Assembly (NCBI GenBank): GCA_030608005.1
Contig: JAUWIX010000005.1
Coordinates: 1-54,031, forward strand
Length of the DNA: 54,031 nt
Source: Dehalococcoidia bacterium
Lineage (GTDB): Bacteria; Chloroflexota; Dehalococcoidia; Dehalococcoidales; BS750m-G39
Reading direction: 5' to 3'
This document shows positions 8,008-17,262 of this stretch, piece by piece. Position 1 is the stretch's first letter. Each line of letters starts with the position of its first letter. The notes under the pieces were generated by a model. That model did no database searches and was not told the origin of the DNA. It saw nothing but the letters and a program-made list of their open reading frames with translations. Position numbers and translations under genes: made by a program.

Positions 8008-9359
8008 TATATTGCTCTGGGGGCTAGCTCTGAAGGCTCAGCTATAGGTTTCTCTTTCCACTGCACCTCGGTTAAGCCCAGCCGCTCAAAAACCTCATCC
8101 ACATAACGCAAGTAGTATTTCTCGTCAAATAGTGGCTCAAGCTCCGATTGAGGCAAAGCAGCAGTAACCTCAGGGTCAGCCTTGAGCAACTTAAGGAAGT
8201 TTTTATTCCCCTCCCACGCCTTCATAGCATTTCGCTGCACCAGTTCATATGCCTTTTGCCGACTTAACCCTTTCTCAACAAGAGCCAGCATCACCCGCTG
8301 GGAGAAGATTAAGCCTCTGGTAAGCTCCAGGTTGTGCTTCATCCTTTGGGGATAAACCCGCAACCCTCGCATTATTGAGGTGAAAATGGTCAGGGTGTAG
8401 TCCACTACCAGGCAGGAGTCAGGCAATATAATGCGCTCAGTGGATGAATGACTGATGTCCCGCTCATGCCACAGGGTGATGTTTTCCATTGAGGTTAAAG
8501 CAAAGCCTCGAACCAGCCGGGCTAAGCCGCAGATTCGCTCACAAAGCTCTGGGTTCCGCTTATGAGGCATGGCTGAAGAACCGGTCTGACCGGCAGCAAA
8601 TGGCTCCTCTACCTCTCGTGTCTCAGTTTGCTGCAAGCCCCTAATCTCAGTAGCGAATTTCTCCAGTGAGCTAGCGATTATAGCTAAAGTAGTAACGAAT
8701 TGAGCGTGGCGGTCACGTTGCAAAACCTGGCTTGAAACTGGAGCCGGGACCAACCCCAACCTGGCGCAAGCCTTCTCTTCAACCTCAGGAGATAGAGTAG
8801 CATAGGTGCCCACTGCTCCTGAAATCTTACCCACAGCGATGGCTTTTTTAGCTTCATTGAGCCGCAGCATGTTGCGCCTCATCTCTCCAGTCCACAGCGC
8901 CAGCTTAAAACCAAAGGAAATTGGCTCGGCATGAACCCCGTGGGTACGACCAATCATGGCTGTATATTTATATTTCATCGCCTTTTGCGCCAATACTGAG
9001 ATAAGTTCCTTTATATCCTGACTCAATAGCTCGGCAGACTCAATTAGCTGTAAGCCAAGAGCAGTATCTATCACATCAGAGGAGGTAAGGCCAAGGTGGA
9101 TAAAACGCGATTCATCTCCCAAGCTCTCTGACACCGAGCCAAGGAAGGCAGTCATATCATGGTGAGTTTCCTTTAAAATCTCCCCCATGCGTTTAAGGTT
9201 AACCCGAGCTAGCTTTATCTTGGACAAGGCTTCTCTAGGAATGACGCCCAGTTCAGCCCACGCCTCACAGACAGCAATCTCTACCTTGAGCCACTTATCA
9301 AACTTACTCTCGTCTGACCAGATTCTTTTCATCTGTGGTCTGGAATATCGCTCAATCAT
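8007..9359 (-). CDS. purB: Adenylosuccinate lyase
   Basis: 450 residues, fumarase/aspartase superfamily. Releases fumarate from SAICAR and from adenylosuccinate. Visible: RYSRPQMKRIW at the N terminus, HHDMTAFLG, SSDVIDTALGLQL, GRTHGVHAEP (catalytic His), the flexible signature loop with GSSAMPHKRNPE (catalytic Ser) and RDISHSSTERI. ATG at 9359 has an AAGGAG site. Located between purE and purC, whose product is its substrate. Confidence 0.96.
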   Translation of the reverse strand: MIERYSRPQMKRIWSDESKFDKWLKVEIAVCEAWAELGVIPREALSKIKLARVNLKRMGEILKETHHDMTAFLGSVSESLGDESRFIHLGLTSSDVIDTALGLQLIESAELLSQDIKELISVLAQKAMKYKYTAMIGRTHGVHAEPISFGFKLALWTGEMRRNMLRLNEAKKAIAVGKISGAVGTYATLSPEVEEKACARLGLVPAPVSSQVLQRDRHAQFVTTLAIIASSLEKFATEIRGLQQTETREVEEPFAAGQTGSSAMPHKRNPELCERICGLARLVRGFALTSMENITLWHERDISHSSTERIILPDSCLVVDYTLTIFTSIMRGLRVYPQRMKHNLELTRGLIFSQRVMLALVEKGLSRQKAYELVQRNAMKAWEGNKNFLKLLKADPEVTAALPQSELEPLFDEKYYLRYVDEVFERLGLTEVQWKEKPIAEPSELAPRAI

Positions 9360-9383
9360 TATTTTTCTCCTTGAGAGTGTTTA

Positions 9384-9466
9384 TCTACCTCACCCCCTTA
9401 ATCCCCCTCTCCTTCAAAGGAGAGGGGGAGGGGAAGTTTTTTGAAGGGGCAAAGCCCCTTCAATCT
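9384..9466. repeat. Palindromic intergenic repeat, copy 4
   Basis: TACCTCACCCCCTTAATCC end followed by the CCCCCTCTCCTT/AAGGAGAGGGGG hairpin and the TTGAAGGGGC/GCCCCTTCAA hairpin (9443-9464). Lies between purB and purE. Confidence 0.8.
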
Positions 9467-9474
9467 ACCCTTAA

Positions 9475-9942
9475 TTAAACACCTCCCTCTCCTTGTAACT
9501 GGCTTCTATATTTTTCGTAGGCTTTTCCTATCTCATCATATTTCAGGCTTAAGATTTCGGCAGCCAGGTAGGCAGCATTCTTAGCCCCAGCACTACCTAT
9601 AGCTACGCTGGCTACAGGTACCCCGGCCGGCATCTGAACTATTGAGTAGAGAGCATCGACGCCCTTTAGTTCACTGGAGGCTAATGGCACGCCAATTACG
9701 GGCAAGGTAGTCCAGCTAGCCAGAACCCCGGGCAGGTGGGCTGCCCCACCAGCAGCAGCAATTATAACCTCAATCCCCCGACCTCGTGCCGCCAGCCCAT
9801 ATTGCCTTGCTTTTTCCGGGTTGCGGTGGGCTGATATTACTGAAACCTCGTAATCAATACCAAACTGGTTTAATACCTCCAGCGTTGGCTGCACAGCTTC
9901 GGCATCCGATTTAGAACCCATGACCACAGCTACTAGTGGCAT
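9475..9942 (-). CDS. purE: N5-CAIR mutase, class I PurE
   Basis: 155 residues. Converts N5-CAIR to CAIR, the step before PurC. Motifs: [12 protein letters not shown] (phosphate/carboxylate binding, 6-17), [11 protein letters not shown] (catalytic His) and [15 protein letters not shown]. Class I enzymes normally work with a PurK carboxylase, not found in this window. The C-terminal helix region is slightly shorter than E. coli PurE. Confidence 0.95.
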   Translation of the reverse strand: MPLVAVVMGSKSDAEAVQPTLEVLNQFGIDYEVSVISAHRNPEKARQYGLAARGRGIEVIIAAAGGAAHLPGVLASWTTLPVIGVPLASSELKGVDALYSIVQMPAGVPVASVAIGSAGAKNAAYLAAEILSLKYDEIGKAYEKYRSQLQGEGGV

Positions 9943-9949
9943 ATTATCT

Positions 9950-10062
9950 ACCTCACCCCTTTAGATATTTACTTGGTAACCCTATCCCCTTTATCCCCCT
10001 CCCCTTGACAAGGGGAAGGGGAATTATTTATATAAGAGAGGTTTCGCCTCTCCTTAACTCTC
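9950..10062. repeat. Palindromic intergenic repeat, copy 5
   Basis: Composite: a TACCTCACCCC end, then ACCCTATCCCC, the CCCCTCCCCTTG/CAAGGGGAAGGGG hairpin (about 9998-10022) and GAGAGG/CCTCTC (about 10040-10056). Separates purE from purD. Confidence 0.75.
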
Positions 10063-10075
10063 CTTTACCATTCCT

Positions 10076-11347
10076 CTATTGGCTTCTCTTTATTTCGGCG
10101 ATGTCCTTGCGATAGTAGCAGCCATCAAAGTGAATCCTAGAGATATTAGCGTAGACCTTCTGTCTAGCATCAGCGATGGTCTTACCCATGGCGACCACAG
10201 TGAGCACTCTTCCCCCGCTGGTTAACACCTGCCCCAGCTCCAAACCCACCTTTGTTCCAGCATGAAATACTAGGATATCTTTGTCTAAATTATCCAGCCC
10301 GGTGATAGGGAAGCCTGTTTTATAGCTTCGGGGGTAGCCGGCTGATGCCATTACCACTCCAACACAGGCGTCCTGGCTCCATTCCACATTTATCTGCTCA
10401 AGCTTGTTATCAACCACTGCCAGCATAATATCAACCAGGTCAGTTTTGAGCAAAGGGAGGGTAACCTGTGTCTCCGGGTCACCAAACCTGGCATTAAATT
10501 CTAGCACCTTTGGTCCGTTATTAGTAATCATTAGCCCGCCATATAAAACGCCTCTGTAAAGTCTTTTTTCTCTAGCCATAGCCTTTACCGCCGGCTCCAT
10601 AATGGTCTCCTTTACTTTCTTAGCCAGGGTCAGACTCATAAAGTGTGGCGGGCTATAGCTACCCATACCACCAGTATTAGGTCCCTGGTCACCATCAAAT
10701 ACCGGTTTATAATCGCAAGCTGATACCATCGGGATGACAGTTTTGCCATCGGTAAAGGCGAAAGCACTCATCTCTTCTCCCGATAGACACTCCTCAATGA
10801 CCACCCGCTCCCCAGCAGAACCAAAGGCTCTAGCCTCCATTATATTGGACAGAGCGTCTAAGGCTTGTGGGATTGAATCGGCTACAGTTACCCCCTTCCC
10901 CGCCGCTAGCCCATCGGCTTTAACCACAATAGGTGGATTCTGTCGCTTTATATATTCCTTCGCCCTATTATATTCAGAAAAGCTGGCGCTTCGGGCGCAA
11001 GGGATATTATATTTTTGCATCAGCTCCTTGGCGAAAACCTTGCTCGATTCTATCTCAGTGGCTCGCTTGGTGGGACCAAAAATAGGAATGCCCCTGACTA
11101 TGAACTGGTCAACAATACCATCAGCCAGGGGAGCCTCAGGTCCGATAACGACAAGGTCAATCCTCTTTTCTTGAGCTACCCTAACCAGCAACTCTATATC
11201 ATTGGGACTAAGAGCAAGGTTATGGGCAATCTTAGCGGTGCCGGCATTACCCGGAGCCACATAAATTTCTTTAACCTTGGGGCTCTGGGCTAGCTTCCCG
11301 ACCAGGGTATGCTCCCTAGCCCCACCACCAACAACCAGTATCTTCAG
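10076..11347 (-). CDS. purD: Phosphoribosylamine-glycine ligase (GAR synthetase), CTG start proposed
   Basis: ATP-grasp ligase joining phosphoribosylamine and glycine. From an internal GTG at 11260 the protein would lack its N-terminal dinucleotide-like fold. Reading upstream in frame gives KILVVGGGAREHTLVGKL, the family N terminus, preceded by a CTG codon at 11347-11345 and a TGA stop two codons earlier (AAG lies between). GGAGGTG at 11358-11352 is well placed for CTG, so I propose 423 residues with a CTG start. Other motifs: APGNAGTA, VVIGPEAPLADG, VVKADGLAAGKGV, EFNARFGDPETQV. Starts immediately after the HAD gene stop (11358-11360), so the two are coupled. Confidence 0.9.
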   Translation of the reverse strand: MKILVVGGGAREHTLVGKLAQSPKVKEIYVAPGNAGTAKIAHNLALSPNDIELLVRVAQEKRIDLVVIGPEAPLADGIVDQFIVRGIPIFGPTKRATEIESSKVFAKELMQKYNIPCARSASFSEYNRAKEYIKRQNPPIVVKADGLAAGKGVTVADSIPQALDALSNIMEARAFGSAGERVVIEECLSGEEMSAFAFTDGKTVIPMVSACDYKPVFDGDQGPNTGGMGSYSPPHFMSLTLAKKVKETIMEPAVKAMAREKRLYRGVLYGGLMITNNGPKVLEFNARFGDPETQVTLPLLKTDLVDIMLAVVDNKLEQINVEWSQDACVGVVMASAGYPRSYKTGFPITGLDNLDKDILVFHAGTKVGLELGQVLTSGGRVLTVVAMGKTIADARQKVYANISRIHFDGCYYRKDIAEIKRSQ

Positions 11348-11357
11348 CTTTCACCTC

Positions 11358-12053
11358 CTACGTCCTCTCTCCTTCAATTGGGAATCTTTGCTCCCCTATG
11401 ATGGTTAAAAGGTGGGACATGTGTGTGTTTATCGTAATATCAGCGCTTTGCTCAACAGCTTGGGTTTTCGGATTGAAGGCTATCCCGAGGCCAGCTTGCC
11501 TGAGCATGCATATATCAGCAATATTGTCGCCAACAGCTACAGTTCTTTCTAGTGGTATTTTTGCCTTTTCCGAAAGACTGACCAGGGCATTTAGCTTGCA
11601 CACTGAATGCTTCAGGCACCCCTTTCTGTCGCTCGCCCAATTTAACGGCATCTCCACTTCTCCGGTTATCTTGCCGTCTCTCACAACAAGCTTGTTAGCT
11701 ACAGTGTAATCAAAACCCAGCCTTTCCTTTAAACGCTCAGCAACTATAGTGTAACTGTCGCTAATAATAGCAAGCACATGCCCTTCTCTTTTGAGTTTCA
11801 GCATAGTCAGTTGGGTACCCGGTGACAGCGGAATTTGGTCAAAGGTATCAATAATTTCCTCTACTCTTATTTCTTTCAGCAAAGAGGCGATGCTTCTTGT
11901 CTTCTCGTACTCTGGAATATTCCTTGATATTATCTCCTTTAGCTCCGCCTCAAAGCCAAATCTATGAGCCAATCTGAAAATAAACCTATCAGCAATTAAG
12001 GTCTCATCCATATCAAAGGCTATCAGTCGAGGCTCTGTGGAATAATTTAGCAT
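11358..12053 (-). CDS. HAD-superfamily phosphatase, SerB-like (subfamily IB)
   Basis: About 231 residues from ATG 12053. HAD motifs: FDMDETLI (catalytic DxDxT, about 15-19), IISDS (motif II), a Lys in SDRKGC (motif III) and VGDNIADICML (motif IV, Mg2+). The cap is all-helical as in phosphoserine phosphatase. It overlaps the mannosyl-3-phosphoglycerate synthase gene, so it is the obvious candidate for removing phosphate from mannosyl-3-phosphoglycerate, although known MPG phosphatases are Cof-type (IIB) HADs, a different subfamily. Phosphoserine phosphatase is the main alternative. Confidence 0.85.
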   Translation of the reverse strand: MLNYSTEPRLIAFDMDETLIADRFIFRLAHRFGFEAELKEIISRNIPEYEKTRSIASLLKEIRVEEIIDTFDQIPLSPGTQLTMLKLKREGHVLAIISDSYTIVAERLKERLGFDYTVANKLVVRDGKITGEVEMPLNWASDRKGCLKHSVCKLNALVSLSEKAKIPLERTVAVGDNIADICMLRQAGLGIAFNPKTQAVEQSADITINTHMSHLLTIIGEQRFPIEGERT

Positions 12054-12055
12054 CA

Positions 12056-13249
12056 CTATCCTTTTAATGCTGAATATGAGTCCATACGCTCAGCCATAAA
12101 GTCGATGAAGCTGTTGATGTTTATTTTGCCAGGAGGGCGGTTAATACGGGGCTTGGCTGGCTCCTCACCTCGCTTGAGAGCCCGTTGGGCTAGCAGCTCC
12201 CTGATAATCATTTGTTTCGTCCACTCGTCACAAAGTAAGGAGTGATAGACGGTGCCAAGCCCCTGAAGTAACATTTCCCGCAAGTGCCCAATGCCTTTTT
12301 CCTCGTGAAAGTGAGGGTTTCTGCTTTCTATCTGGAATATTTCTACACCATGCTTGGTTACTCTCTGATTAGCCGTGGGGAATACACCGCCGTAGCCTTC
12401 AAAGAGGGATACAAACTCCTGCGGCTCGACGGCGTAACCCGAAGCATAGGGGAGTATTTTCGCCAGCTTGATGCTCATAGCATGTTCACCAGCATTGGCT
12501 GTCTTTATGATATCAGTTTCGAAGCCGGTTTTGGCTGAAATTAGAGAATTCAGGCATTTATTTGTTGTTTCTGATACCCGCCCCCATTTTCTGAAGTAGA
12601 TTTCGCCTGTTACCTTCGGTTTATATCGCCACAGAATCCTGACCATAGCATATGGCGACTGTGAAATGCTGAAGCCAGCAGCATAGCACTTCACATACTC
12701 CCAAACTGACCCGGGAAAGTAATTATCAGCGTCAACAAAACCGACATATTCCTTTCCCATCAGCACAGCCGCCAGTAAGCCGATTACCATCCCCTCACTT
12801 TTGCCATCCCTTACCGCCTTTTCATCTTCATCCAGCAAATCGGTATATCCCGCCTGGACTAGAGCCTGAGCTATAAAGGGGTCTTTTTGATGGATAATCA
12901 GAGCCTTGCGCTGAGTAAAGTGACAAAACTGGTTTAAGGTATCCCTTTCCATCTTGAATCGGTCAATCTGCGTTTGTTCACTGTCAGAAATTACTATTAC
13001 CAGGCACTCGTGGGGTACACCGGTGATAACCCCCTCAAAGAGCTTGAGCTTCTCATTCTTAACCGGGATAACAATAGCCATCTTCTCCTCAAAGTCTTTG
13101 ATAACATCCTCTTCTATCTTGTCCACAGCTATTGCTTCCTTAAGCGGCATGTCAGCTCTTCTCCCAGAATCAAGCTCAAGAACTTTTTGAACATCATTTA
13201 TCATTATCGAGCCGAACCGCTCAGTGTATCTTTGCTTTTCTATACGCAT
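12056..13249 (-). CDS. mpgS: Mannosyl-3-phosphoglycerate synthase (GT55)
   Basis: 397 residues. Transfers mannose from GDP-mannose to 3-phosphoglycerate, the first step to the compatible solute mannosylglycerate. Recognised from family-wide blocks: MAIVIPVKNEKLKLFEG, IIHQKDP, DGKSEGMVIGLL, EYVGFVDADNYFPG (DxD-type metal site), KPKVTGEIYF, KWGRVSE, TANAGEHAMS, YAVEPQEFV and QIESRNPHFHEEKG. In Dehalococcoides this synthase is fused to its phosphatase; here it stands alone with a HAD gene overlapping its end. ATG 13249 follows GGGGGTGG. The first 47 bases of the start region are duplicated at 15179-15225. Confidence 0.93.
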   Translation of the reverse strand: MRIEKQRYTERFGSIMINDVQKVLELDSGRRADMPLKEAIAVDKIEEDVIKDFEEKMAIVIPVKNEKLKLFEGVITGVPHECLVIVISDSEQTQIDRFKMERDTLNQFCHFTQRKALIIHQKDPFIAQALVQAGYTDLLDEDEKAVRDGKSEGMVIGLLAAVLMGKEYVGFVDADNYFPGSVWEYVKCYAAGFSISQSPYAMVRILWRYKPKVTGEIYFRKWGRVSETTNKCLNSLISAKTGFETDIIKTANAGEHAMSIKLAKILPYASGYAVEPQEFVSLFEGYGGVFPTANQRVTKHGVEIFQIESRNPHFHEEKGIGHLREMLLQGLGTVYHSLLCDEWTKQMIIRELLAQRALKRGEEPAKPRINRPPGKININSFIDFMAERMDSYSALKG

Positions 13250-13253
13250 TTTC
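13207..13253. repeat. 47-bp direct repeat, copy in mpgS start
   Basis: Covers the mpgS start codon and first codons (MRIEKQRYTERFGS). Matches 15179-15225 at 45 of 47 positions in the same orientation; the pair brackets the AsnB-like gene. Confidence 0.9.
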
Positions 13254-13264
13254 CACCCCCATCC

Positions 13265-14986
13265 TCAAAACTGAGATAAGTTCTCATAGTGGAGTTCAGC
13301 CTTCTGCAAAAACTGCTCTATCCTGGCTCTCTGTTGCTCATTCAACAAACTATTATCATATGCTGTCACATCCAGGAAAAGTTGTATATGGCTGGGGATT
13401 GTCCATAGCTCTTCCTCGCCGAAGAGGTATCCATAGCGGGAGGAACTGCCCAGCCTTTCCTTGGTAATCTGCTGGCTAGTATAGCCAATATCTTCCACCA
13501 ATTCAGGAGTAAAACCATTCCTTTGGGCTATTTTATCGAGGATATTGTGAATACCAGTGCCGTGCTGTGTCGCATCCTTAGGTCTGTTGGCATAGGTTTC
13601 TGGCACTCCCACCGCTTCCGCCAGTGCCCGATGGGGAAGCTTTCCTATATCGCCATTTTTGGAACTGACCTTTAATCTGGGGGATGTGCTCATGGCTACT
13701 TTAATTACCTCCATATCAAGGTAGGGAAACACCATTTCAACTCCATGAGCCATGGCAATCTTATTTTCCCTGTCCAAGGTCTCTATATCACCTCTCTCCA
13801 GGTCACTCCATATCCGCTGCTGGAAGCCCTGGTAACCTTCTTCGGCAATAACTTTAGGATACCAAGAGTAGCCACCCCAGAGCTCATCTGGTCCTTGTCC
13901 GGAAAAGATTATCTTAATCCCATCTTGGCTTGCCATTTCAACTGCAGCGTAAACCCCGATACCAGCCTCAATCTGAATGAAATCCCTTTCTTCAATCGCT
14001 CGAATGACCTTTGGGATATAAGCTTCTACTTCATCAATACTTAGCTTTCTCACCCTGTGCCTTAGTCCTAAATCATGAACAAAGCTTTCAGCGTAATCTA
14101 TATCCGGAGCGTTAGCCAATCCAGCGGTATAGGTAATTACCTCTACTCCCTTTTCAGCGGCAAGTTCACTGACCAGTTTAGCTATCAAGCAACTATCAAC
14201 TCCTCCCGATACAAGAACACCAACTCTACCTGTATTTGGTATCCTCTTCTCTATCGCTGAATAAAGCACCTTTCGGTATGCATCTATGGCGCTATCTGAG
14301 TCTTTTATCCCAATTTCAAAATCTTCACTACTAATCGGCAAAGCTTGGCTGACCGTGATAGTATCTCCTTCAAAAGTAGCGAACATTCCTGCCCGTAGGG
14401 GTTTTACATTTCGCAGTCCCACTTTCCACAATGCCTTCTTCTATGAAGCAAAGGCTGTGTATTTGCTGTTCTCGGCAATATATGCTGGTCTCTTCCCCAC
14501 CGGGTCACGAACCAAGATAGTTTTAACTCCATCGCTTACAGCCATGGTATAAGAACCATCTATATCGGCAAGGACCTCCCTTAGTGCCTCCTCCAGGTCG
14601 CCTTGGTATCTGTTCTCCAATAATAAATGGACGATTATCTCGGCTGCAGTTCCAGTTACCAGTTGGTGATTCTCTGAAAGCTTTGACCTCAACTTTTTGT
14701 AGTTATAGAGCTTCCCTTCATACAGTAGAGCCAATCGGCCTCTGTAATCAAGATACGGACGCTCCAGTTGCTTAGCTCCTGTAGCAAACGAGATTTGCCC
14801 CAGAGCTCCCTTTCTGTACACTATCTCTGCTCTAGAATTGATGTCCCCTTGCCACTTCTCCATGTCACCATTAGCAATTAGCCAACCCTCGCCAGGCTTC
14901 TTGTGGCACATGGTATTAAGCATAAGGTTGATTGAGTTGGAAACATCGCTATTATTCTTGCTATAGATGCCGGCTATAGGACACAT
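13265..14986 (-). pseudogene. AsnB-like amidotransferase interrupted by in-frame TAG
   Basis: ATG 14986 (GGGAGGTT upstream) opens an N-terminal class II glutamine amidotransferase domain (MCPIAGIYSK, Cys2 nucleophile), which stops at TAG 14443-14441. The same frame continues AAG AAG GCA TTG TGG into a 388-residue ATP-pyrophosphatase domain (VSGGVDSCL, FSGQGPDELWGGYSWYP, FPYLDMEV) ending at 13265. The junction reads TAFAS-stop-KKALWKVG where relatives have FASE-KAL, so one GAG to TAG change explains it. By hand alignment to E. coli AsnB, glutamine-site residues Arg49, Asn74 and Asp98 appear replaced (Q, E and A), so glutaminase activity is doubtful even without the stop. The two halves could still be made as separate chains (TTG 14431). 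Heads the operon with mpgS. Confidence 0.8.
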
Positions 14987-15099
14987 TTCAACCTCCCAGC
15001 CTCAAAGAAAAATTTTAGTCCTCAAAGTGATTTAGAGTTGTGATGGGGAATTCATCTTCTGTGAGGAATTGTAATTTTTGCCAGATGGTATACATTTTT

Positions 15100-15128
15100 A
15101 TTGTAGCCTATCGCTGTAATCCCGTCAA
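15100..15128 (-). promoter_or_regulatory. Strong candidate promoter for the asnB-like/mpgS/pur operon
   Basis: On the minus strand TTGACG (15128-15123), 17 bases, TACAAT (15105-15100): nearly consensus sigma70. Predicted start about 15093, giving a 107-base leader before ATG 14986. It lies between the duplicated mpgS fragment and the AsnB-like gene. Confidence 0.65.
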
Positions 15129-15178
15129 CCTTTATTGGGAAGTTGGATATGCTTCAGTGGATACCCAGAAGGTTTCTC

Positions 15179-15225
15179 TCGAGCCGAAGCGCTCAGTGTA
15201 TCTTTGCTTTTCTATGCGCATTTTC
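15179..15225. repeat. 47-bp direct repeat, orphan copy of mpgS start
   Basis: Two mismatches to 13207-13253. On the minus strand it still opens MRIEKQRYTERFGS but diverges after 14 codons and stops at codon 30, so it is a dead fragment rather than a gene. Confidence 0.9.
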
Positions 15226-15481
15226 TTGTCCTTAACAACAGTATGATGGCTGATACTAGCGCAATAACAGCTTATTGTAAACAAAATTCATCGGGTAAGG
15301 CAAAGGGAAATTAGATATGTCTATGCCAAATTTAAGCTACAGATTTAAATCGTAAATCAGGTGCTCAATAAGGTGATTGGGGGGAAACAGGCTACAAAAA
15401 TGGGCTTTAGCTTTTTGGTTATTGATTCTACTTTAAACCCTAGAATCTCAAGAGAAGCAGTCACAATGCAGGGACATCCTC

Positions 15482-15516
15482 CCCCTCACCTTTTGAAGGG
15501 GCTTCGCCCCTTCAAG
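15482..15516. repeat. Palindromic intergenic repeat, short copy 6
   Basis: CCCCCTCACC followed by the perfect hairpin TTGAAGGGGC-TTC-GCCCCTTCAA (about 15492-15514), 7 bases beyond the guaA stop. May also act as the guaA 3' hairpin, but there is no T-run. Confidence 0.75.
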
Positions 15517-15522
15517 CTACGC

Positions 15523-17208
15523 TCACTCCCACTCTATAGTTGACGGGGGTTTGGAGGTAATGTCATAGACTACCCGGTTTACCCCGGGGACTTCATTAAC
15601 TATGCGGTTGGAAATCCGAGCCAGCAGGTCATAAGGGACACGCGCCCAGTCGGCAGTCATAGCATCCTCGCTGGTTACAGCACGGATGGCAACCAGATAG
15701 CCATAGGTCCTGTAGTCGCCCATTACTCCTACAGATTTCACATCGGTGAGGATAGCAAAGCTCTGCCAAAGTTGGCGATATAGCTTTGCCTTTTTAATCT
15801 CGTTCATCACCACCCAGTCAGCCGCCCGCAGTATCTCCAGTTTCTCCTTGGTCACCTCACCAATAATGCGAATAGCCAAACCTGGACCGGGGAAGGGCTG
15901 GCGCCATACCATCTCTTCAGGGAGTCCTAAAGCCAGCCCTACCTGGCGCACCTCATCCTTAAACAGGTCTCGCAGTGGTTCAAGCAACTGGAGCGTCATC
16001 TTGGCTGGCAGTCCACCAACATTGTGGTGGGTTTTTATCTTGGCTGAGGCTCTGCTTCCTGATAATGCACTTTCAATGACATCAGGGTAAAGCGTCCCCT
16101 GAGCCAGGAAATCGACCTTACCTATTTTCTTGGCTTCCTCCTCAAATACCCGGATAAATTCCTCGCCGATAATCTTGCGCTTCATCTCGGGGTCTATCAC
16201 CCCTTTCAGGCGGCGGAGGAATCTTTCGCTGGCATCAACATAGACGATATTCATCCCCAAATTGAGCCGAAAGACATTAAAGGTTCTTTCAACTTCCTCA
16301 CGACGAAGCAGCCCGTGGTTGACAAAGATGCAGGTAAGCTGGTCACCGATAGCTCGGTGGATGAAGGTGGCGACTACCGCTGAATCTACCCCTCCCGAGA
16401 GAGCACTGATGACCTTGCCTTTGCCTACCTGTCTCTTAATTCTAGACAGGCTATCATTTATGAAGCTGCTCATTGTCCAGTTTCCCTTGCAGCCGCATAC
16501 CCGGTAGACAAAGTTCTTCAGGATTGTCTTTCCTTCGGGGGTATGGGCTACCTCAGGATGAAACTGGAGACCGAATATTTTCTCACTATTGCCCATAATG
16601 GCAAAGGGCGAATTTTCAGTATAGGCTAAGGCGGTAAAACCAGGCGGCATTTCCTCAACCTTATCAGCATGGCTCATCCACACCGGAGAGGAGGGAGATA
16701 AATCGGCAAATAGAGGCGAATCTACATCGCTCAGGTGAAGAATGGCATGACCATACTCATGCTTTGCCCCCGGTATAACCTGTCCGCCTAGCTGGTAGGT
16801 GAGGACTTGCATCCCGTAGCATATGCCCAATACTGGCAGATGGCTCTCATAAATATAAGCCGGAGCCAGAGGCGCACCAACTTCATAGACGCTGGCTGGG
16901 CCTCCAGAGAGGATAAATCCCTTGGGATTCAACGGAGCTATCTTCTTCCAGGGGGTATCATGGGGTACTAGCTCACAATATACCTGGCATTCGCGTATTC
17001 GCCGGGCGATTAACATGCTATATTGCGAGCCAAAGTCAATGACAATTATAGCCTCGCGCTCGGCACTGGGTATAGCTTCCTTTGCCACAGCAGGCTGCTC
17101 ACCGCCTATCTCCTTGGCGATTTCCAAATAGGTGGAGACCTCAATATCGCCGCTGGTTGCTACCCGGTGGCTATCATTTGGAGTTTGTTTTGACTTATCT
17201 TTAGCCAT
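15523..17208 (-). CDS. guaA: GMP synthase (glutamine-hydrolysing)
   Basis: 561 residues. Converts XMP to GMP with ATP and glutamine. N-terminal class I glutaminase: [16 protein letters not shown] (about 57-72), [17 protein letters not shown] (nucleophile Cys) and [10 protein letters not shown] (His and Glu). Then the ATP-pyrophosphatase domain with [10 protein letters not shown] and the C-terminal GuaA dimerisation domain ([12 protein letters not shown], ending [18 protein letters not shown]). An N-terminal extension of about 50 hydrophilic residues precedes the usual start and is unexplained. Divergent from tsaC across a 54-base gap. Confidence 0.96.
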   Translation of the reverse strand: MAKDKSKQTPNDSHRVATSGDIEVSTYLEIAKEIGGEQPAVAKEAIPSAEREAIIVIDFGSQYSMLIARRIRECQVYCELVPHDTPWKKIAPLNPKGFILSGGPASVYEVGAPLAPAYIYESHLPVLGICYGMQVLTYQLGGQVIPGAKHEYGHAILHLSDVDSPLFADLSPSSPVWMSHADKVEEMPPGFTALAYTENSPFAIMGNSEKIFGLQFHPEVAHTPEGKTILKNFVYRVCGCKGNWTMSSFINDSLSRIKRQVGKGKVISALSGGVDSAVVATFIHRAIGDQLTCIFVNHGLLRREEVERTFNVFRLNLGMNIVYVDASERFLRRLKGVIDPEMKRKIIGEEFIRVFEEEAKKIGKVDFLAQGTLYPDVIESALSGSRASAKIKTHHNVGGLPAKMTLQLLEPLRDLFKDEVRQVGLALGLPEEMVWRQPFPGPGLAIRIIGEVTKEKLEILRAADWVVMNEIKKAKLYRQLWQSFAILTDVKSVGVMGDYRTYGYLVAIRAVTSEDAMTADWARVPYDLLARISNRIVNEVPGVNRVVYDITSKPPSTIEWE

Positions 17209-17262
17209 ATCTTATAGAACACAGATTACCACTGTGATATACTATCGTCAAGAAGAAAGCTA

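Larger units (their letters stand above)
14987..15522. other. Intergenic region between the AsnB-like gene and guaA
   Basis: 536 bases without an intact gene. Contains the promoter at 15100-15128, the mpgS start fragment at 15179-15225, about 250 bases of AT-rich sequence in which I see nothing coding, and a repeat hairpin next to the guaA stop. Confidence 0.6.

Noticed and set aside
15040-15246. 68-residue plus-strand frame upstream of guaA
   Set aside because: It runs antisense through the promoter and the mpgS fragment and has no protein-like features.
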